A DNA stretch of 64,000 nt. Source: Nakamurella lactea DSM 19367 (lineage in GTDB: Bacteria > Actinomycetota > Actinomycetes > Mycobacteriales > Nakamurellaceae). A program made the position numbers and the translations under genes. The DNA lies in assembly GCF_000426645.1 (NCBI RefSeq), contig NZ_AUFT01000011.1, positions 124,001 through 188,000 on the forward strand, in the 5' to 3' direction. Under the pieces are notes generated by a model that worked only from the letters and a program-made list of their open reading frames with translations, made no database searches and was not told the DNA's origin. Of this stretch, positions 61,056-64,000 are shown piece after piece (position 1 is the stretch's first letter; every line of letters starts with the position of its first letter).

Positions 61056-62072
61056 GTGCTCGTCGTCACCCCCAATCTCACCTTCGACGTGACGGTGCGG
61101 CTGCCCGCGCTGATCCCGGGTGCGGTGGTGCGGGCATCGGAGACGGTCACCACCGGCGGCGGCAAGGGCGTCAACGTCGTTCGCGCTTCAACAGCCCGTG
61201 GGCTACGCGGCACCAGGTTGTTGGGTTTCCTACCGGCGGACGACGGCGACCGGCTCGCCACCGTGCTGGCCGGCGAATCCGTCGAACTCGTCGGAGTGCC
61301 AGCTACCGGCGCCGTCCGGGTGTGCACCATCTTCCTGGAGGACGACGGCCGCACCACCGTCGTCAACGGCCGCGGCCCGCAGATCACCGGAGAACAATGG
61401 GACGCCTTCCTGGCCGCGGTCACCAACGAACTGCGGGCCGGCGAAGTACTGGTCTGCAGCGGCTCACTGCCGCCCGGCGTGCCGGTCGACGGCTACGGCC
61501 GGCTCGTCGAGCTGGCCCACGCGAAAGGCTCACCGGCGGTGGTCGACGCGGCCCCGGCGGCGCTGGAAGCGGCGCTGCCCTACCGACCTGATCTGGTGTG
61601 CCCCAACCTGTCCGAGGCCGAGGGCCTGTTGCACGGGCGGGTGGACGAGCAGGTGCACGAATCCGGCGACGACCTGCCGGAGCGGGCCGCGGCCGCCGCT
61701 GCCGCGCTGCACGAACGCGGCGCGGTCCGCGCCGTGGTGACGGCCGGTGCCGCCGGGGCGGCGCTGGCCACCGCCGACGGCCGCTGGTGGCTGACGGCGC
61801 CGCCGGTCGAGGTGGTGTCGCCGATCGGAGCCGGCGACAGTTTCGTCGGTGGCGCGGCGCCGGCGCTGGCCGCGGGACGCGCCGACCTGGACATCGTGAT
61901 CGACGGCATGGCCACCGCGTCCGCATCGGTCGAGCAGCTGCTGGCCGGTGGCGTCGACCCGGCCAGGGTGCCGGCAATCGCGGCCCTGATCACCGTCCAA
62001 CGGCTGTCGAGCGAACGGCCGGACAACACGCCGGACCGGCAGTCCGACCCGATTCCCGCGAGCCGGCGATGA
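61056..62072 (+). CDS. 1-phosphofructokinase-family hexose-phosphate kinase (paralogue 2)
   Basis: 338 aa, GTG start with GGAGGA 5 nt upstream. Motifs VVTPNLTFDVTVRLPALIPG, GGGKGVNVVRAS, VCSGSLPPGVPVDGYGRLVELAHAKG, DLVCPNLSEAEGLL and SPIGAGDSFVGGA. First gene of an operon with a LacI regulator and a mannose-6-phosphate isomerase, and thus more clearly tied to sugar catabolism than its paralogue. Substrate uncertain (fructose-1-phosphate, fructose-6-phosphate or tagatose-6-phosphate). Controlled by the two upstream operators. Confidence 0.9.
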   Translation: MLVVTPNLTFDVTVRLPALIPGAVVRASETVTTGGGKGVNVVRASTARGLRGTRLLGFLPADDGDRLATVLAGESVELVGVPATGAVRVCTIFLEDDGRTTVVNGRGPQITGEQWDAFLAAVTNELRAGEVLVCSGSLPPGVPVDGYGRLVELAHAKGSPAVVDAAPAALEAALPYRPDLVCPNLSEAEGLLHGRVDEQVHESGDDLPERAAAAAAALHERGAVRAVVTAGAAGAALATADGRWWLTAPPVEVVSPIGAGDSFVGGAAPALAAGRADLDIVIDGMATASASVEQLLAGGVDPARVPAIAALITVQRLSSERPDNTPDRQSDPIPASRR

Positions 62073-63079
62073 GCCGCGCCACGGTGTATGACGTCGCCAG
62101 AGAGGCCGGCGTCTCGATCAAGACCGTCTCCAGGGTGGTCAACGGCTCGGAGGCGGTGACCCCGCAGACCCGGGACCGGGTGATGGCTGCCGTGACCGCG
62201 CTCAAGTACGTGCCGAACTCGAACGCGTTGTCGCTCAAGAGCGGCAGCTCGCGCACCGTCGGCGTGGTCGTCGACTCGCTGGCCGACCCGTTCTTCGCCG
62301 CGATCGTCGCGGTGGTCGAGAGCAAACTGGTGACGGCCGGCTACACCGTACTGGTCGCGGCCACCAACCGGCAGGGCGCCCGCGAGCGCGAGCAGGTGAT
62401 CGCGCTGACCCGGCACCGGATCGCCGGTCTGCTGCTGGTGCCGGCCAGTTCCGACCACACCTACCTGGCCGATGCGCTGCACGGCATTCCGCTGGTGATG
62501 GTCGACCGCGACGGGGAACTTCCCGGCTGCGATGTGGTTCGGGTGCAGGACCACGACGCTGCTCAGGAGGCCATCGCCGGGATGCTCGCCGCCGGCCATC
62601 GGCGGATCGCCTTCGTCGGCGACAGCAACGCGCTGCCGACCAATCGCGACCGGCATCGCGGCTACCTGGACGCGTTCGCGGCCGCCGGGGTGCCGGTGGA
62701 TCCGGAGTTGGAACGCTGGGACTCCGACCAGCCGGACGCCGCTGCCGGCGCGACCAGGGCGCTGCTGGCACTGCCCGATCCACCCACCGCGTTCTTCTGC
62801 TGCCATCCGCGGGGCGCTGCCGGCACCATCCGGGCGCTGCACGAACTCGGCCGCACCGACTGCGCGATGATCAGCTTCGGCGACGTCCAGCTCGGCGACC
62901 TGCTCGACCCGGCGCTGACGGTGATCGATCACCGGCCGGAAGAGCTCGCAGAGGCCGCCGTCGCCCTGCTGCTCAGGCGGATGACGGAGTCCGCGACCGG
63001 CGAGGTCGGCCGGGATCCGGAGCAGATCGTGTTGCCGCTACAGCTCATCCGACGTGGATCTGGAGAACTCACGCCATGA
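62069..63079 (+). CDS. LacI-family transcriptional regulator
   Basis: 336 aa. N-terminal helix-turn-helix TVYDVAREAGVSIKTVSRVVNGSEAVTPQTRDRV with the usual hinge (NALSLKSGSSRTVGVVV), followed by a periplasmic-binding-like effector domain. The ATG overlaps the kinase stop by 4 bp and its stop overlaps the next gene by 4 bp. The two identical palindromes upstream of the operon are its probable targets, giving autorepression relieved by a sugar or sugar phosphate. Confidence 0.93.
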   Translation: MSRATVYDVAREAGVSIKTVSRVVNGSEAVTPQTRDRVMAAVTALKYVPNSNALSLKSGSSRTVGVVVDSLADPFFAAIVAVVESKLVTAGYTVLVAATNRQGAREREQVIALTRHRIAGLLLVPASSDHTYLADALHGIPLVMVDRDGELPGCDVVRVQDHDAAQEAIAGMLAAGHRRIAFVGDSNALPTNRDRHRGYLDAFAAAGVPVDPELERWDSDQPDAAAGATRALLALPDPPTAFFCCHPRGAAGTIRALHELGRTDCAMISFGDVQLGDLLDPALTVIDHRPEELAEAAVALLLRRMTESATGEVGRDPEQIVLPLQLIRRGSGELTP

Positions 63080-64000
63080 TGCCGATCGTGTTGCCCCCCA
63101 ACGTGCTCCCGCACTTCTATCGCGGCGGGAGCCGGCTCGCCACGCTGCGCGGATTCGTCCCGCAGACCGACTTCGGTCCGGAGGACTGGCTGGCCGCCAC
63201 CGTGCACCGCGCGGGCGAGGCGGACACCGGCCCGAGTCGGCTGGCGGACGGCACGCCGTTCGCCGACCTGGTGACCGCCGACCCGGTCGCCTGGTTCGGC
63301 CCGCAGGGTGCCGGCCCCGCCGGGCCCGCCGACACCGGCATTCTGGTGAAACTACTGGACGCCGACCAACGGCTGCCGGTACACGTCCACCCCGATCGGC
63401 CGTTCGCGGCCAGCCACCTGCACTCCTGTTACGGCAAGACCGAGGCCTGGTACGTCCTCGCCGCCGAGGGCGAGAACCCCAGTGTGTGGCTGGGTTTCGC
63501 CGACGACGTCGATCCGGCCGAGCTGGCCGCGGCGACCGAGGCGCAGGATTCGGCGTGGATGTTGTCGCGGATGAACCGGGTGCCGGTGGAACCCGGCACC
63601 GGGATCCTGGTACCGGCCGGCACCGCCCACGCCATCGGCGAGGGCGTCTTCGTGGTGGAGGTCCAGGAGCCGACGGACCTGTCGATCCTGCTCGAGTGGT
63701 CCATCACCACCTCCGGCCGCGAGGACTCGCACCTGGACCTGGGTTTCGACGTCGCGCTGACCGCGGTCAGTCATCAGCGGCTCGACTCCGACCGGCTCGC
63801 CGATCTGGTCCGCCAAACCGACCCGGCGCACCGGTCCGCCGGCGGGCAATCGGTGCTGCCGCCGGCCGCCGACGAGTTCTTCCGGATCCGGGTGCTTGCC
63901 CCGACTGCGCAGGAGAGCGTCTCCGCCGCACCGGGTTTCGCTGTCGCAGTAGTGCTGGACGGTGCGGGCACGCTGACCGGGGCCGGCGGCGAGCTCGCGG
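63076..64000 (+). CDS. manA: Mannose-6-phosphate isomerase, class I (3' end outside window)
   Basis: The frame is open to the window edge (about 308 codons shown; the family is ~390-410 aa). Zinc-binding cupin region LPVHVHPDRPFAASHLHSCYGKTEAWYVL and GILVPAGTAHAIGEGVFVVEVQEPTDLSILLEW are typical of type I phosphomannose isomerase, which interconverts mannose-6-phosphate and fructose-6-phosphate. The ATG at 63076 overlaps the lacI stop by 4 bp; a second ATG follows directly. The N terminus (VLPPNVLPHFYRGGSRLATLRGF) is less standard, so a related aldose-ketose isomerase is possible. Confidence 0.88.
   Translation, partial: MMPIVLPPNVLPHFYRGGSRLATLRGFVPQTDFGPEDWLAATVHRAGEADTGPSRLADGTPFADLVTADPVAWFGPQGAGPAGPADTGILVKLLDADQRLPVHVHPDRPFAASHLHSCYGKTEAWYVLAAEGENPSVWLGFADDVDPAELAAATEAQDSAWMLSRMNRVPVEPGTGILVPAGTAHAIGEGVFVVEVQEPTDLSILLEWSITTSGREDSHLDLGFDVALTAVSHQRLDSDRLADLVRQTDPAHRSAGGQSVLPPAADEFFRIRVLAPTAQESVSAAPGFAVAVVLDGAGTLTGAGGELA

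Noticed and set aside
60910-61092. Short frame beginning TTG in the LacI operator region
   Set aside because: It reads through both operators and the promoter and has no ribosome site or homology.

Overview
The window is high-GC DNA with dense, mostly short-gapped genes, many GTG and TTG starts, ATGA overlaps and leaderless -10 boxes of the TAnnnT type. This points to an actinomycete (Actinomycetota). The block serS, minimal zincin, phosphoglycerate-mutase-like protein and pheA, together with a proteasome activator (Bpa) ending in GQYL, agrees with that. I cannot name the genus. No phage, transposase, rRNA or CRISPR array is visible, and the only RNA gene is a tRNA-Ser(UGA).

Region by region. 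1-3.3 kb: the tail of an ECF42-type sigma factor, then a compact ECF41 regulon (carboxymuconolactone decarboxylase, ECF41 sigma factor, DoxX, SnoaL-like protein) with three matching candidate promoters. 3.3-5.5 kb: a CopB-type metal P-type ATPase preceded by a sigma-70 promoter and a CsoR-like box. 5.6-19.1 kb: a large LAL (LuxR) regulator, two giant secreted proteases (a sedolisin/Kelch protein and a subtilisin) and two paralogous TrmB/LuxR-like regulators. 19.1-28 kb: an M20 amidohydrolase, a coupled 2-oxoacid dehydrogenase operon (E1alpha-E1beta-E2) behind a CBS/zinc-ribbon protein, a small cupin, acetoacetyl-CoA synthetase and an aromatic/histidinol-phosphate aminotransferase. 28-30 kb: a TauE-like exporter, a PH-like membrane protein and tRNA-Ser. 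30.1-42.1 kb: a nine-gene L-rhamnose operon, all on the minus strand: DeoR regulator, rhamnulokinase, ABC importer (binding protein, ATPase, two permeases), class II aldolase, rhamnose isomerase and an aldolase/dehydrogenase fusion. 42.3-49 kb: a YpfJ-type metalloprotease, two translationally coupled GGDEF proteins, an EamA exporter, a quinone oxidoreductase and bpa. 49-59 kb: HAD phosphatase, nucleoside deaminase, serS, small metalloproteins, an EXPERA-like membrane protein, a PfkB kinase, a dipeptidase/Dcu transporter pair, a phosphatase and pheA. 59-64 kb: two paralogous 1-phosphofructokinase-family kinases, a P-loop kinase, and a LacI-controlled operon running into a mannose-6-phosphate isomerase cut by the window edge.

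The most noteworthy non-coding signals are as follows. (1) Back-to-back ECF41-type promoters whose -35 elements form a perfect inverted repeat. (2) Five tandem mini-hairpins with GNRA tetraloops just upstream of the rhamnose binding-protein gene, with a strong hairpin just after it. (3) A roughly 75-bp palindromic element present in two intergenic regions 22 kb apart. (4) Two identical palindromic operators about four helical turns apart at the LacI/kinase operon. (5) Several tandem or inverted intergenic repeats with no known role.
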